NCBI RefSeq assembly: GCF_036002945.1
Contig: NZ_CP108529.1
Span: 7,497,001 to 7,561,000 of the forward strand
Source of the DNA: Streptomyces sp. NBC_01224
GTDB lineage: Bacteria > Actinomycetota > Actinomycetes > Streptomycetales > Streptomycetaceae
Reading direction: 5' to 3'
Length of the DNA stretch: 64,000 bases
In this document: piece by piece, positions 33,122 through 41,207 of the stretch
How positions within the stretch are numbered: position 1 is the stretch's first letter
How the letters are laid out: every line of letters begins with the position of its first letter
The notes under the pieces: generated by a model
The model's input: the letters and a program-made list of their open reading frames with translations, nothing else
Told to the model about the DNA's origin: nothing
Databases searched by the model: none
Made by a program: the position numbers and the translations under genes

Positions 33122-33152
33122 GGCGGTGACCGGGGGCGGACCGGTCACCGCC
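33122..33152. terminator. 12-bp perfect hairpin
   Basis: GGCGGTGACCGG (33122-33133) and CCGGTCACCGCC (33141-33152), 18 nt beyond the chitinase remnant's stop on the minus strand. It is a likely terminator left from that gene. Confidence 0.7.
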
Positions 33153-33169
33153 GGGCGGTCGGGGGAGGG

Positions 33170-33410
33170 TCAGCAGGCCCCGAGGTCCTGCCGGACACCC
33201 CGGTCACCGGTGGAGCCGGGCCTCTCACCCTTCGTCCACCACTTGGCCTTCCACTGGTGCGAGCCGTGGCTGACCGTCGTACCGGCGCCGTACTCGTGCG
33301 GCCACGCTCAGCAGGTAGTACTTGCCGTCGGCGGCGGACGCGCGGTCGAGCTTCAAGGCTCGACTGTCCCGTTGTGCGCCCCGTCCGGAGATTCTTGTGA
33401 GCCACTCCAC
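33170..33410 (-). pseudogene. Chitinase remnant with C-terminal chitin-binding module
   Basis: A minus-strand relic of a chitinase-type protein. An N-side fragment (LDRASAADGKYYLLSVAA) resembles a GH18 catalytic-domain stretch. In a second frame, from about 33296, the sequence reads EYGAGTTVSHGSHQWKAKWW...GERPGSTGDRGVRQDLGAC and stops at 33170, which is a carbohydrate-binding module of the CBM5/12 chitin-binding type. The two pieces are joined by a deletion or frameshift; the rest of the enzyme and its signal peptide are absent. No functional product is expected. Confidence 0.7.
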
Positions 33411-33473
33411 AGGCGCTCGTCCGTATGGCCCATGAGCAGGCGTGGCACACTGATCGTGTACCAGCAGCAGCGC

Positions 33474-33594
33474 ACTCCGGGGTCGGTGTAATTCCGAACC
33501 GGCGGTTATAGTCCGCGACCCGTCCGCATCCAGCGGCCGGTTGACCAGGTGAGATTCCTGGACCGACGGTTAAAGTCCGGATGGGAGGCAGTGC
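33474..33594 (+). promoter_or_regulatory. FMN riboswitch (RFN element)
   Basis: A clear RFN element: CTCCGGGGTCGGTG at the 5' side, AACCGGCGG-TTATAGTCCGCGACCC, the GACCAGGTGAGATTCCTGG hairpin, CCGACGGTTAAAGTCCGG and the closing GGATGGGAGGCAGTG. It lies 160 nt upstream of ribD. FMN binding should reduce expression of the riboflavin operon downstream. Confidence 0.97.
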
Positions 33595-33754
33595 GCGGCG
33601 GGCCGTTTCACGGGTACGCCGCCGTCGGCGGATGGTCTTCGGGCAACCGATCCATCCGTGTATTCGGCATTCGGCGTTCCCCTGTTGCGTTCCCGTTTCA
33701 TCTGTCGTCGTCGACAGGCCCCGGAGTCCGTGCCCGAAGAGGCAGGAGGACCCG

Positions 33755-34855
33755 GTGGACACCGCAGCCGACATCACCGCCATGCGCCGAGCGATCACAC
33801 TCGCAGCGCGCGGTCTCGGCTCCACCAGCCCCAACCCGATCGTCGGCTGCGTCATTCTCGACGCCGCGGGCCGGCAGGCCGGTGAAGGATTCCATCAGCG
33901 CGCCGGTGGGCCGCACGCCGAGATCCACGCCCTGCGCGCCGCAGGCGACAGGGCCCGGGGCGGCACCGCCTACGTCACCCTCGAACCCTGTAACCACACC
34001 GGCCGCACCGGCCCCTGCGCCCAGGCGCTCATAGAGGCCGGTGTCGCCCGCGTCGTCTACGCCGTCGGCGACCCGAACCCGCAGGCCACCGGCGGTGCGG
34101 ACACCCTGCGTGCGGCCGGGGTCAAAGCTGAGCAGGGGCTCCTCGAGGACGAGGCCGAGGCGGGCAACGCGGCCTGGCTGACCTCGGTGCGCCTGGGCCG
34201 CCCGTACGTCCTGTGGAAGTACGCGGCGACCCTCGACGGCAGGATCGCGGCCGCCGATGCCACGAGCCGCTGGATCACCTCCCCCGAGTCCCGCGCCGAC
34301 GTCCACCGGCTTCGCGCCGAGGCCGACGCCGTCGTGGTCGGCTCCGGCACCGCCCGTGCCGACGACCCGCAACTCGGTGTACGGGGCGTCGAAGGCGCCA
34401 TACAGCCCCTGAGGGTGGTGGTCGACACCGGTGCCACCGCCGTACGCCCCGGCGCCCGCGTCCTCGACGACACCGCGCCCACTCTGATCGCCGTCGCCGA
34501 CGACGCCGACGCCCGCCATCTCCCCGAAGGGGCCGTTCTGCGGTTGCCGCGCGCCGCCACCGGCCCCGGCCTGGACGTCCCCGCCCTCCTCACCGCCCTG
34601 CACGGGCGAGGCATCCGCTCCGTACTCCTCGAAGGCGGCCCGACCCTGGCCGGGGCCTTCGTCGCGGCGGGAACGATCGACAAGGTCGTCGGCTATCTGG
34701 CCCCCATGCTCCTCGGCGCCGGCCCCGCGGCCCTCGCCGACGCCGGAATCTCCACCATCGCCGATGCGTTGCGCCTCGATGTGACCGAGACCGTCCGTAT
34801 CGGCCCCGATCTGCGCATCAGCGCCGTCCCCGGCCCTGCCCGGAAGGAAAACTGA
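33755..34855 (+). CDS. ribD: Bifunctional riboflavin biosynthesis deaminase/reductase RibD
   Basis: A 366-residue bifunctional enzyme. The N-terminal cytidine-deaminase-like zinc domain shows HAEIHAL and PCNHTGRTGPC (about 50-85); the C-terminal reductase domain shows KYAATLDGRIAA, the VVVGSGTARADDPQL block and LLEGGPTLAGAF. It converts 2,5-diamino-6-ribosylamino-pyrimidinone phosphate to the 5-amino-ribitylamino uracil phosphate. GTG 33755 is placed 4 nt after GGAGGA; an alternative ATG lies 27 nt further. It is the first gene behind the FMN riboswitch. Confidence 0.95.
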   Translation: MDTAADITAMRRAITLAARGLGSTSPNPIVGCVILDAAGRQAGEGFHQRAGGPHAEIHALRAAGDRARGGTAYVTLEPCNHTGRTGPCAQALIEAGVARVVYAVGDPNPQATGGADTLRAAGVKAEQGLLEDEAEAGNAAWLTSVRLGRPYVLWKYAATLDGRIAAADATSRWITSPESRADVHRLRAEADAVVVGSGTARADDPQLGVRGVEGAIQPLRVVVDTGATAVRPGARVLDDTAPTLIAVADDADARHLPEGAVLRLPRAATGPGLDVPALLTALHGRGIRSVLLEGGPTLAGAFVAAGTIDKVVGYLAPMLLGAGPAALADAGISTIADALRLDVTETVRIGPDLRISAVPGPARKEN

Positions 34856-35473
34856 GTGTTCACCGGAATTGTCGAAGAACTGGGCGAAGTCACCGCTGTC
34901 GAGAAGCTCGGCGACGCCTCCCGCTTCCGCCTGCGCGGTCCCGTCGTCACCGAAGACGCCAAGCACGGCGACTCCATCGCCGTCAACGGCGTCTGCCTCA
35001 CCGTCGTCGACTTCGGCGAGCACGAGTTCACCGCCGATGTGATGGCCGAGACCCTGAACCGGTCCAGCCTCGGCGCCCTGGAGGTCGGCTCCCGGGTCAA
35101 CCTGGAGCGTCCCATGGCGGTCGGCGGCAGGCTCGGCGGCCACATCGTCCAGGGCCATGTCGACGGCACAGGCCGCATCGTCGAGCGCAAGATCTCCGAG
35201 AACTGGGAGATCGTGAAGATCTCCCTCCCCGCGGACCTGACCCGCTACGTGGTGGAGAAGGGGTCGATCACCGTCGACGGCGTCAGCCTGACCGTCGTGG
35301 ACGCCGGACCCGACTACTTCACGATCAGCCTCATCCCCACCACCCTCGCCCTGACCACGCTCGGCATCAAGAAGCCCGGCGACCCGGTCAACCTCGAGGT
35401 GGACGTCATCGCGAAGTACGTCGAGCGGCTGCTCGGCAACACCGCGCAGGAACCCGAGGAGCCGGCGAAGTGA
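34856..35473 (+). CDS. ribE: Riboflavin synthase alpha chain
   Basis: A 205-residue riboflavin synthase with the two lumazine-binding barrels: MFTGIVEELG at the start, NGVCLTVV in repeat 1, GHIVQGHVDGTG at the junction, and DGVSLTVVDAG in repeat 2. It dismutates two 6,7-dimethyl-8-ribityllumazine molecules to riboflavin. The GTG start directly follows the ribD stop (TGAGTG), and the stop overlaps ribM (GTGA), so translation is coupled through the operon. A fairly long acidic tail follows the second barrel. Confidence 0.95.
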   Translation: MFTGIVEELGEVTAVEKLGDASRFRLRGPVVTEDAKHGDSIAVNGVCLTVVDFGEHEFTADVMAETLNRSSLGALEVGSRVNLERPMAVGGRLGGHIVQGHVDGTGRIVERKISENWEIVKISLPADLTRYVVEKGSITVDGVSLTVVDAGPDYFTISLIPTTLALTTLGIKKPGDPVNLEVDVIAKYVERLLGNTAQEPEEPAK

Positions 35474-36114
35474 CCTCACTGAACTGGCTGAACTCGGAGG
35501 CGTTCACCGTCTTCGGGCAGCACATCATCTGGTCCGACATGATCGGCAACACGGTCGGTCTGATCGCGTTGACCCTGGGCTGGCTCCGCTCGATCTGGAC
35601 CTGGCCCGCCCAACTCCTGTCCGGCGTCGTCCTGGTCGCCGCCAATGTCTCCGTGCACCAGGCGGGCAGCGTCGGCAAGCAGCTCGTGGTCATCGCCGTG
35701 GCCGTCTGGGGCTGGCAGCAGTGGACCCGGGGCAAGCGACAGGCCCAGGACGGCTCCCTCGCCGTACGGTTCGCCACCTGGCGCGAGCGCGGCTATCTGC
35801 TGGGCGGCGCCGCACTCGGCACCCTCGCGGTCGGCGGCCTCTTCACCGCGTTCCCCTCACTCTCCTGGAGCCCGTGGGCGGACGCGTACATATTCGCCGG
35901 CACGCTCGTCGCGATGCTCGCCCAGGCCCGCGGCATGGTCGAGTTCTGGTTCGCCTGGCTCCTCGTCGACCTGGTCGGCGTACCGCTGAACTTCCACAGC
36001 GGTCTCGCCTTCTCCGGTCTCATCTACGTCGTGTACGGCGCCCTCGTCCTGTGGGGCATGCGCGACTGGTGGCTGCGTTCGCGGACACCCGCTCTGGAAG
36101 GAGCCACGGCATGA
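35470..36114 (+). CDS. ribM: PnuC-family riboflavin transporter (RibM-like)
   Basis: A membrane protein of 214 residues with about six to seven hydrophobic segments, of the PnuC vitamin-transporter family. PnuC proteins usually move nicotinamide riboside, but in Streptomyces and Corynebacterium a PnuC-family member encoded in the rib operon, RibM, is known as a riboflavin facilitator. The location between ribE and ribBA, translationally coupled on both sides (GTGA and ATGA overlaps), supports RibM strongly. The WxxW-type segment GWQQWTRGKRQ and the WFAWLLVDLVGVPL helix fit the family. Confidence 0.85.
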   Translation: MTSLNWLNSEAFTVFGQHIIWSDMIGNTVGLIALTLGWLRSIWTWPAQLLSGVVLVAANVSVHQAGSVGKQLVVIAVAVWGWQQWTRGKRQAQDGSLAVRFATWRERGYLLGGAALGTLAVGGLFTAFPSLSWSPWADAYIFAGTLVAMLAQARGMVEFWFAWLLVDLVGVPLNFHSGLAFSGLIYVVYGALVLWGMRDWWLRSRTPALEGATA

Positions 36115-37409
36115 CTGCCCAGCCCACCTGGTTGCACCGGGAACACGAAAGCGTGGTCGAGGACCTCACCCTCGACCCCGTCGAGCAGGCGATCCGCGAC
36201 ATCGCCGCCGGACGGCCCGTCGTGGTCGTCGACGACGAGGACCGGGAGAACGAGGGCGACCTGGTCATCGCGGCCGAGAAGGCCACCTCCGAGATCGTCG
36301 CGTTCATGATGAGCGAATGCCGCGGTCTGATCTGCGCGCCCATGGAGAACGACGAGCTGGAACGGCTCGAACTGCCGCAGATGGTCGCCCACAACACCGA
36401 ATCGATGCGCACGGCGTTCACCGTCTCCGTCGACGCATCGGCGGCGCACGGAGTGACCACCGGCATCTCCGGCGCCGACCGGGCCACCACGCTCCGGATG
36501 CTGGCGGGCGGCGAGGCCGGCCCCGGCGACTTCGTACGGCCCGGCCACATCTTCCCGCTCCGTGCCCGCTCCGGCGGCGTGCTGGTCCGCAACGGCCACA
36601 CCGAGGCCGCCGTCGACCTCGCCCGGCTCGCCGGACTGCGGCCCGCCGGCGCGATCGTCGAGATCGCCGGCGAGGACGGCGTGATGCTGCGACTGCCCCA
36701 GCTGGTCCCGTTCGCCCGCAAGCACGGCCTCACGATCATCTCCATCGAGGACCTGATCGCCTACCGCCGCAGCTCGGAGCCGACCGTCCGCCGCGAGGCC
36801 GAGGTGCGGCTGCCGACGAGCTTCGGCGCATTCACCGCCTACGGCTACCGCTCCACGACCGACGGCGTCGAGCACGTCGCGCTCGTCCACGGCGGCATCG
36901 GGGACGGCGGCGACGTCCTGGTGCGGATCCACTCCGAGTGCCTGACCGGCGACATCTTCCAGTCGCAGCGCTGCGACTGCGGGCCCCAACTGCACGCCTC
37001 CATGCGCCGGATCACCGAAGAGGGCCGCGGCGTCGTCATCTATCTGCGCGGCCACGAGGGCCGGGGCATCGGCCTGCTGTCCAAGCTGCGCGCCTACGAA
37101 CTCCAGGAGCGCGGCAGCGACACGCTCGACGCCAACCTTGAGCTCGGCCTGCCCGCCGACGCCCGGGACTACGCGGCCGGCGCCCAGATCCTCAAGGACC
37201 TCGGCGTCCACAGCCTCAGGCTGATGACCAACAACCCCGACAAGACGGCCGCGGTCCTGCGGCACGGTCTGGCCGTCACCGGCCGCGAGCCGATGCCCGT
37301 CCAGGCCGGCGAACACAATCTGCGCTACCTGCGCACCAAGCGCGACCGCATGGGGCACGACCTGCCCTGGCTCGACGCCGCCACGGCGTCGACCTGCGGC
37401 AACCAGTAA
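36111..37409 (+). CDS. ribBA: Bifunctional DHBP synthase/GTP cyclohydrolase II
   Basis: A 432-residue fusion. The N-terminal RibB domain (about 25-225) shows DDEDRENEGDLV, the Mg-binding acidic loop, and GHTEAAVDLARLAG. The C-terminal RibA domain (about 230-425) shows HSECLTGD, the zinc site CxCxxxxC-type in SQRCDCGPQL, and RGHEGRGIGLL. RibB makes 3,4-dihydroxy-2-butanone 4-phosphate from ribulose 5-phosphate and RibA opens GTP: the two entry steps of riboflavin synthesis. The ATG overlaps the ribM stop. Both active sites look complete. Confidence 0.95.
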   Translation: MTAQPTWLHREHESVVEDLTLDPVEQAIRDIAAGRPVVVVDDEDRENEGDLVIAAEKATSEIVAFMMSECRGLICAPMENDELERLELPQMVAHNTESMRTAFTVSVDASAAHGVTTGISGADRATTLRMLAGGEAGPGDFVRPGHIFPLRARSGGVLVRNGHTEAAVDLARLAGLRPAGAIVEIAGEDGVMLRLPQLVPFARKHGLTIISIEDLIAYRRSSEPTVRREAEVRLPTSFGAFTAYGYRSTTDGVEHVALVHGGIGDGGDVLVRIHSECLTGDIFQSQRCDCGPQLHASMRRITEEGRGVVIYLRGHEGRGIGLLSKLRAYELQERGSDTLDANLELGLPADARDYAAGAQILKDLGVHSLRLMTNNPDKTAAVLRHGLAVTGREPMPVQAGEHNLRYLRTKRDRMGHDLPWLDAATASTCGNQ

Positions 37410-37438
37410 CGATCACGGAAACGAGCGGTAGGAGAGAC

Positions 37439-37924
37439 ATGAGCGGCAAGGGTGCACCCGAACTGTCCGTACGCAACTGCGGTGACCTGCGTGTGGCGGT
37501 CGTCGCCGCCCAGTGGCACGAGAAGGTCATGGACGGACTCGTCGACGGCGCGCTGCGCGCCCTGCACGAGCTGGGCATCGACGAGCCGACCCTGCTCCGG
37601 GTGCCCGGCAGCTTCGAGCTCCCGGTGGTCGCCAAGGTCCTCGCCGGTCGCGGTTACGACGCGGTCGTCGCCCTCGGCGTGATCATCCGCGGCGGTACCC
37701 CGCACTTCGAGTACGTGTCCCACGGCGTCACCAACGGCCTGACCCAGGTCGCCGTCGACACCGGAGTCCCGGTCGGCTTCGGCGTACTCACCTGCGACAC
37801 CGAGGAGCAGGCGCTCGACCGGGCCGGACTGGAAGGCTCCAACGAGGACAAGGGGCACGAAGCGGTCACCGCGGCCGTCGCCACCGCCGCCACGCTGCGC
37901 ACGGTCAGCGAGCCCTGGCGCTGA
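37439..37924 (+). CDS. ribH: 6,7-dimethyl-8-ribityllumazine synthase
   Basis: A 161-residue lumazine synthase: AAQWHEKVMDGLVDGAL near the start, VPGSFELPVVAK (about 56-68), GVIIRGGTPHFEYVS with the catalytic histidine, and TEEQALDRAG near the end. It condenses the RibD product (after dephosphorylation) with dihydroxybutanone phosphate. GGAG lies before the ATG; the gap from ribBA is 29 nt. It completes the biosynthetic set ribD, ribE, ribBA and ribH under one riboswitch. Confidence 0.95.
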   Translation: MSGKGAPELSVRNCGDLRVAVVAAQWHEKVMDGLVDGALRALHELGIDEPTLLRVPGSFELPVVAKVLAGRGYDAVVALGVIIRGGTPHFEYVSHGVTNGLTQVAVDTGVPVGFGVLTCDTEEQALDRAGLEGSNEDKGHEAVTAAVATAATLRTVSEPWR

Positions 37925-37959
37925 GTGGGGGGCGTGGACCCCGTACTCTAAGGACCATC

Positions 37960-38232
37960 ATGGCGAACAAAACCTTCGAAGAGCTCTTCGCCGAGCTGCA
38001 GCTCAAGGCCGCCAACGGCGACCCCTCCACCTCCCGTACCGCCGAGCTGGTGGACAAGGGTGTCCATGCCATCGGCAAGAAGGTCGTCGAGGAGGCCGCC
38101 GAAGTCTGGATGGCCGCCGAGCACGAGAGCAAGGACGCCGCCGCCGAGGAGATTTCCCAGCTGCTGTACCACGTCCAGGTGATGATGGTCGCCCGCGGGA
38201 TCTCCCTCGACGACGTCTACGCTCACCTCTGA
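37960..38232 (+). CDS. hisE: Phosphoribosyl-ATP diphosphatase
   Basis: A 90-residue HisE: TFEELFAELQLKA, KKVVEEAAEVWMAA with the metal-binding acidic residues, and EISQLLYHVQVMM. It hydrolyses phosphoribosyl-ATP to phosphoribosyl-AMP, the second step of histidine synthesis. It begins 35 nt after ribH and precedes hisG, the usual order in Streptomyces. The ATG is preceded by AAGGA. Confidence 0.95.
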   Translation: MANKTFEELFAELQLKAANGDPSTSRTAELVDKGVHAIGKKVVEEAAEVWMAAEHESKDAAAEEISQLLYHVQVMMVARGISLDDVYAHL

Positions 38233-38302
38233 GCACCACGTAGCACTCCGTACATCCGCATATCCGCACAAGACTCCCTCCTCGCAAAGGAAACCTGGCC
38301 TC

Positions 38303-39151
38303 ATGCTGCGCATCGCCGTCCCCAACAAGGGTTCACTCTCCGGGCCTGCGATGGCGATGCTCCATGAGGCCGGCTACCAGCAGCGCAAGGAGTCCAAGGA
38401 GCTCGTCCTCGTCGACCCCGAGAACGAGGTCGAGTTCTTCTACCTGCGGCCGCGCGACATCGCGATCTACGTCAGCTCCGGCCGCCTCGACATCGGCATC
38501 ACCGGCCGCGACCTGCTGCTGGACTCCGGCGCCGACTCCGAGGAGATCCTCCAGCTCGGCTTCGCCCGTTCCACCTTCCGCTACGCCACCAAGCCGGGCA
38601 CGGCCCAGGGGCCGCAGGACTTCGACGGCAAGACGATCGCCACTTCCTACGAGGGCATTGTCGCCAAGCACCTCGCCGATGTCGGCGTCAACGCCTCCGT
38701 CGTCCACCTCGACGGCGCGGTCGAGACCGCCATCGAACTCGGTGTCGCCCAGGTCATCGCCGATGTCGTGGAGACCGGCACCAGCCTGCGCAACGCCGGA
38801 CTCGAAGTCATCGGCGAGCCGATCATGAAGTCGGAGGCCGTCGTCATCCGCCGCACCGGCGCACCGGACGACGACCCGAAGGTGCAGCAGTTCCTCCGCC
38901 GCCTCCAGGGCGTCCTGGTCGCCCGCAGCTACGTGATGATGGACTACGACTGCCGCGTCGAGCACCTGGAGCGCGCGGTCGCCCTCACCCCGGGCCTGGA
39001 GTCGCCGACCATCTCCCCGCTGCACCACGAGGGCTGGGTCGCCGTCCGTTCCATGGTCGCCGCCCGGGAGGCCCAGCGGATCATGGACGATCTGTACGAC
39101 CTCGGCGCCCGCGCCATCCTCACCACCGCCATCCACGCCTGCCGCCTCTGA
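38303..39151 (+). CDS. hisG: ATP phosphoribosyltransferase, long form
   Basis: A 282-residue HisG of the long, hexameric type with a C-terminal regulatory domain. MLRIAVPNKGSLSGPA opens the protein; VSSGRLDIGITGRDLL and the PRPP-binding VIADVVETGTSLRNAGLEV (about 150-168) are intact. It commits ATP and PRPP to histidine synthesis, and feedback inhibition by histidine acts through the last 80 residues. AAAGGA lies upstream of the ATG. It is co-directional with hisE, 70 nt downstream of it. Confidence 0.95.
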   Translation: MLRIAVPNKGSLSGPAMAMLHEAGYQQRKESKELVLVDPENEVEFFYLRPRDIAIYVSSGRLDIGITGRDLLLDSGADSEEILQLGFARSTFRYATKPGTAQGPQDFDGKTIATSYEGIVAKHLADVGVNASVVHLDGAVETAIELGVAQVIADVVETGTSLRNAGLEVIGEPIMKSEAVVIRRTGAPDDDPKVQQFLRRLQGVLVARSYVMMDYDCRVEHLERAVALTPGLESPTISPLHHEGWVAVRSMVAAREAQRIMDDLYDLGARAILTTAIHACRL

Positions 39152-39186
39152 CGGCCGGGCGACCACCCGGAAGACAGAAGAACACC

Positions 39187-39651
39187 ATGTCCGCCCCCGC
39201 GCCCCGGTCCGAACTCCCCACGCTCCCGGTCACGTTCCGGCCGACCCGAACCCGGGTGGTCCTGCTGACCGTGGGGGCGGCGATGTTCGTCGTCATCACC
39301 GTCATCGCCCTGACCCTGGAGCAGCTGAGCGCGGGGGAGCGGTCCAGCTTCATCTTCACCGCGCTGCTGTTCTTCGGCGTGCTCGCGCTGCTCAGCCGCC
39401 CGAAGATCGTCGCGAACGAGGACGGGGTGACGGTGGTCAATCTCACTCGAACGCGCCGACTGTCCTGGGCGGAGATTCTCCGTGTCAACCTGCGCGTCGG
39501 CGACCCCTGGGTCTTTCTCGACCTGAGCGACGGGACCAGCATGCCCGCCCTCGGTATCCAGCCGGGAATCGCCAAGCAGCAGGCCATCCGCGACGCCCAT
39601 ACGCTCCGCGCCCTCGCCGAGAACCACGGCACCGGCACGGACAACGGCTGA
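39187..39651 (+). CDS. PH-domain membrane protein (small, two helices)
   Basis: A 154-residue protein: a proline-rich lead, two hydrophobic helices (about 23-45 and 55-70), then a compact beta-rich domain resembling the bacterial PH fold (PKIVANEDGVTVVNLTRTRRLSWAEI). This arrangement is widespread after hisG in Streptomyces. Function unknown; the PH-like part should face the cytoplasm. A GAAGA-type ribosome site precedes the ATG. It is probably the last gene of the rib-his transcript. Confidence 0.78.
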   Translation: MSAPAPRSELPTLPVTFRPTRTRVVLLTVGAAMFVVITVIALTLEQLSAGERSSFIFTALLFFGVLALLSRPKIVANEDGVTVVNLTRTRRLSWAEILRVNLRVGDPWVFLDLSDGTSMPALGIQPGIAKQQAIRDAHTLRALAENHGTGTDNG

Positions 39652-39659
39652 GCCCCCTG

Positions 39660-39836
39660 CCCCGTACGGCCTCTTCTTGATTACTCTGGAGGACGGCGGC
39701 GCCCCGTGCGCCCCGCCCCGCACAAGAGGGTCCATGAGGCCTGCGGGGCTTTCCTGCGACCCAAGGAGTGACTCCTTCCAGCAATGGACGGATCGTCCGG
39801 TAGTACCTGCGCCGCCCCTTCCCAGGAGGCGGCGGC
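39660..39836 (+). promoter_or_regulatory. Structured leader upstream of the CorC-like gene pair
   Basis: The intergenic stretch holds competing stems: GTGCG/CGCAC (39706-39710 with 39719-39723), CCCCGCA/TGCGGGG (39716-39722 with 39742-39748), AAGGAG/CTCCTT (39763-39777) and GGACG/CGTCC (39786-39798). The first two are mutually exclusive. It matches no riboswitch class I recognise, including the Mg M-box. Confidence 0.4.
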
Positions 39837-41207
39837 ATGACCACCCCCCTGCTGCTTCTGAGCGCAGCATTCCTTCTCATCCTCGCCAACGGATTCTTCG
39901 TGGCAGCCGAGTTCGGGCTCGTCACGGTGGAGCGGCCGGACGCCGAGCGCGCCGCCGCCGAGGGCGACCGGCGGGCCCGCACCGTCGTCGAAGCCCTGCG
40001 TGAACTCTCCTTCCAGCTCTCCGGCACCCAGCTCGGCATCACCATCACCTCGCTGGTCGTCGGCATGCTCGCCGAACCAGCACTCGCCCAGCTGCTGGAC
40101 GGCCCCCTCACCGCGACCGGTCTGCCCGACGGCGCCGTATCCGGCATCAGCGTGGTGATCGGGATGATGGTGGCTTCCGCCGTCCAGATGGTGATCGGCG
40201 AACTCGTGCCCAAGAACTGGGCGGTCTCCCGGCCGCTCCAGGTCGCCCGGTTCGTCGCCGGCCCCCAGCACCGTTTCTCCGCCGCGCTCCGGCCGGTGAT
40301 CAGCCTGCTGAACACCGTCGCCAACCGGCTGGTACGACTGCTGGGTGTCGAGCCCACCGACGAGCTGGCCTCCGCCCGCACCCCCGGGGAACTGGTTTCC
40401 CTGGCCCGGCACTCGGCCGAGGCCGGCACCCTCGAACAGGACACCGCGGATCTCTTCGTACGGACCCTGTCGCTCGCCGGACTCACCGCACAGCACGTCA
40501 TGACCCCACGGGTGAAGGTCAGCGCCCTGCAGTCCTCGGCGACCGCGCAGGACGTCCTCAACCTCACCCGCGCCACCGGCCTCTCCCGCTTCCCCGTCTA
40601 CCGGGAGCGCATCGACGAGGTCGTCGGCATGATCCACCTCAAGGACGCGCTCGCCGTGCCCGCCCAGGACCGGTTGCGCACGCCGGCGGGCCGGATCGCC
40701 GTACCGCCGTTGCTGGTGCCGGAGACACTGCCCGTCGAACAGCTGCTCCAGCGGCTGCGCAACGAGCAGCCGATCGCCGTGGTCGTCGACGAGTACGGCG
40801 GCACCGCCGGGGTCGTCACCCTCGAGGACATCATCGAGGAACTCGTCGGCGAGGTCAGGGACGAGCACGACGCCGAAGGCGCCGACCGGCCCGAACTGGC
40901 CTCCGCCGCTCCCGAGGACGGCCGCCCGGCCTGGGACGCCGAAGGCAGCTGCCGGGTCCTGACCCTGCGCCGGATAGGGCTCGACGTCCCCGACGGACCG
41001 TACGAGACCGTGGCCGGGCTCGTCGCGGATCTGCTGGGCCGCATCCCTGCCCCTGGCGACCGGGCCGAACTGCCCGGATGGCGGATCTCCGTCCGCCAGG
41101 TCGGCCACTACCGCGCCGAGAAGGTCCGCTTCGTACGCACGGCCGAGGTGACCGACCCCGTCACCGAGGCACCGGTGGCCCACGGCGTCCTGGAGGCCGT
41201 GCGATGA
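39837..41207 (+). CDS. CNNM/CorC-type hemolysin-family protein 1
   Basis: A 456-residue membrane protein: DUF21/CNNM transmembrane domain (LLLLSAAFLLILANGFFVAAEF, four hydrophobic segments to about 190), a CBS pair (about 210-330, VMTPRVKVSALQ, VVVDEYGGTAGVVTLEDIIEELVGEV) and a C-terminal CorC/HlyC domain. The CNNM transporter families are linked to Mg2+ or Co2+ export, and some bacterial relatives to stress resistance. It is translationally coupled to a second, shorter homologue (ATGA overlap). The pair may form a heteromer. It is preceded by an unusual structured leader. Confidence 0.88.
   Translation: MTTPLLLLSAAFLLILANGFFVAAEFGLVTVERPDAERAAAEGDRRARTVVEALRELSFQLSGTQLGITITSLVVGMLAEPALAQLLDGPLTATGLPDGAVSGISVVIGMMVASAVQMVIGELVPKNWAVSRPLQVARFVAGPQHRFSAALRPVISLLNTVANRLVRLLGVEPTDELASARTPGELVSLARHSAEAGTLEQDTADLFVRTLSLAGLTAQHVMTPRVKVSALQSSATAQDVLNLTRATGLSRFPVYRERIDEVVGMIHLKDALAVPAQDRLRTPAGRIAVPPLLVPETLPVEQLLQRLRNEQPIAVVVDEYGGTAGVVTLEDIIEELVGEVRDEHDAEGADRPELASAAPEDGRPAWDAEGSCRVLTLRRIGLDVPDGPYETVAGLVADLLGRIPAPGDRAELPGWRISVRQVGHYRAEKVRFVRTAEVTDPVTEAPVAHGVLEAVR

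Noticed and set aside
39660..39836. M-box or yybP-ykoY riboswitch
   Set aside because: The conserved cores of these classes are absent; kept only as an unassigned structured leader.
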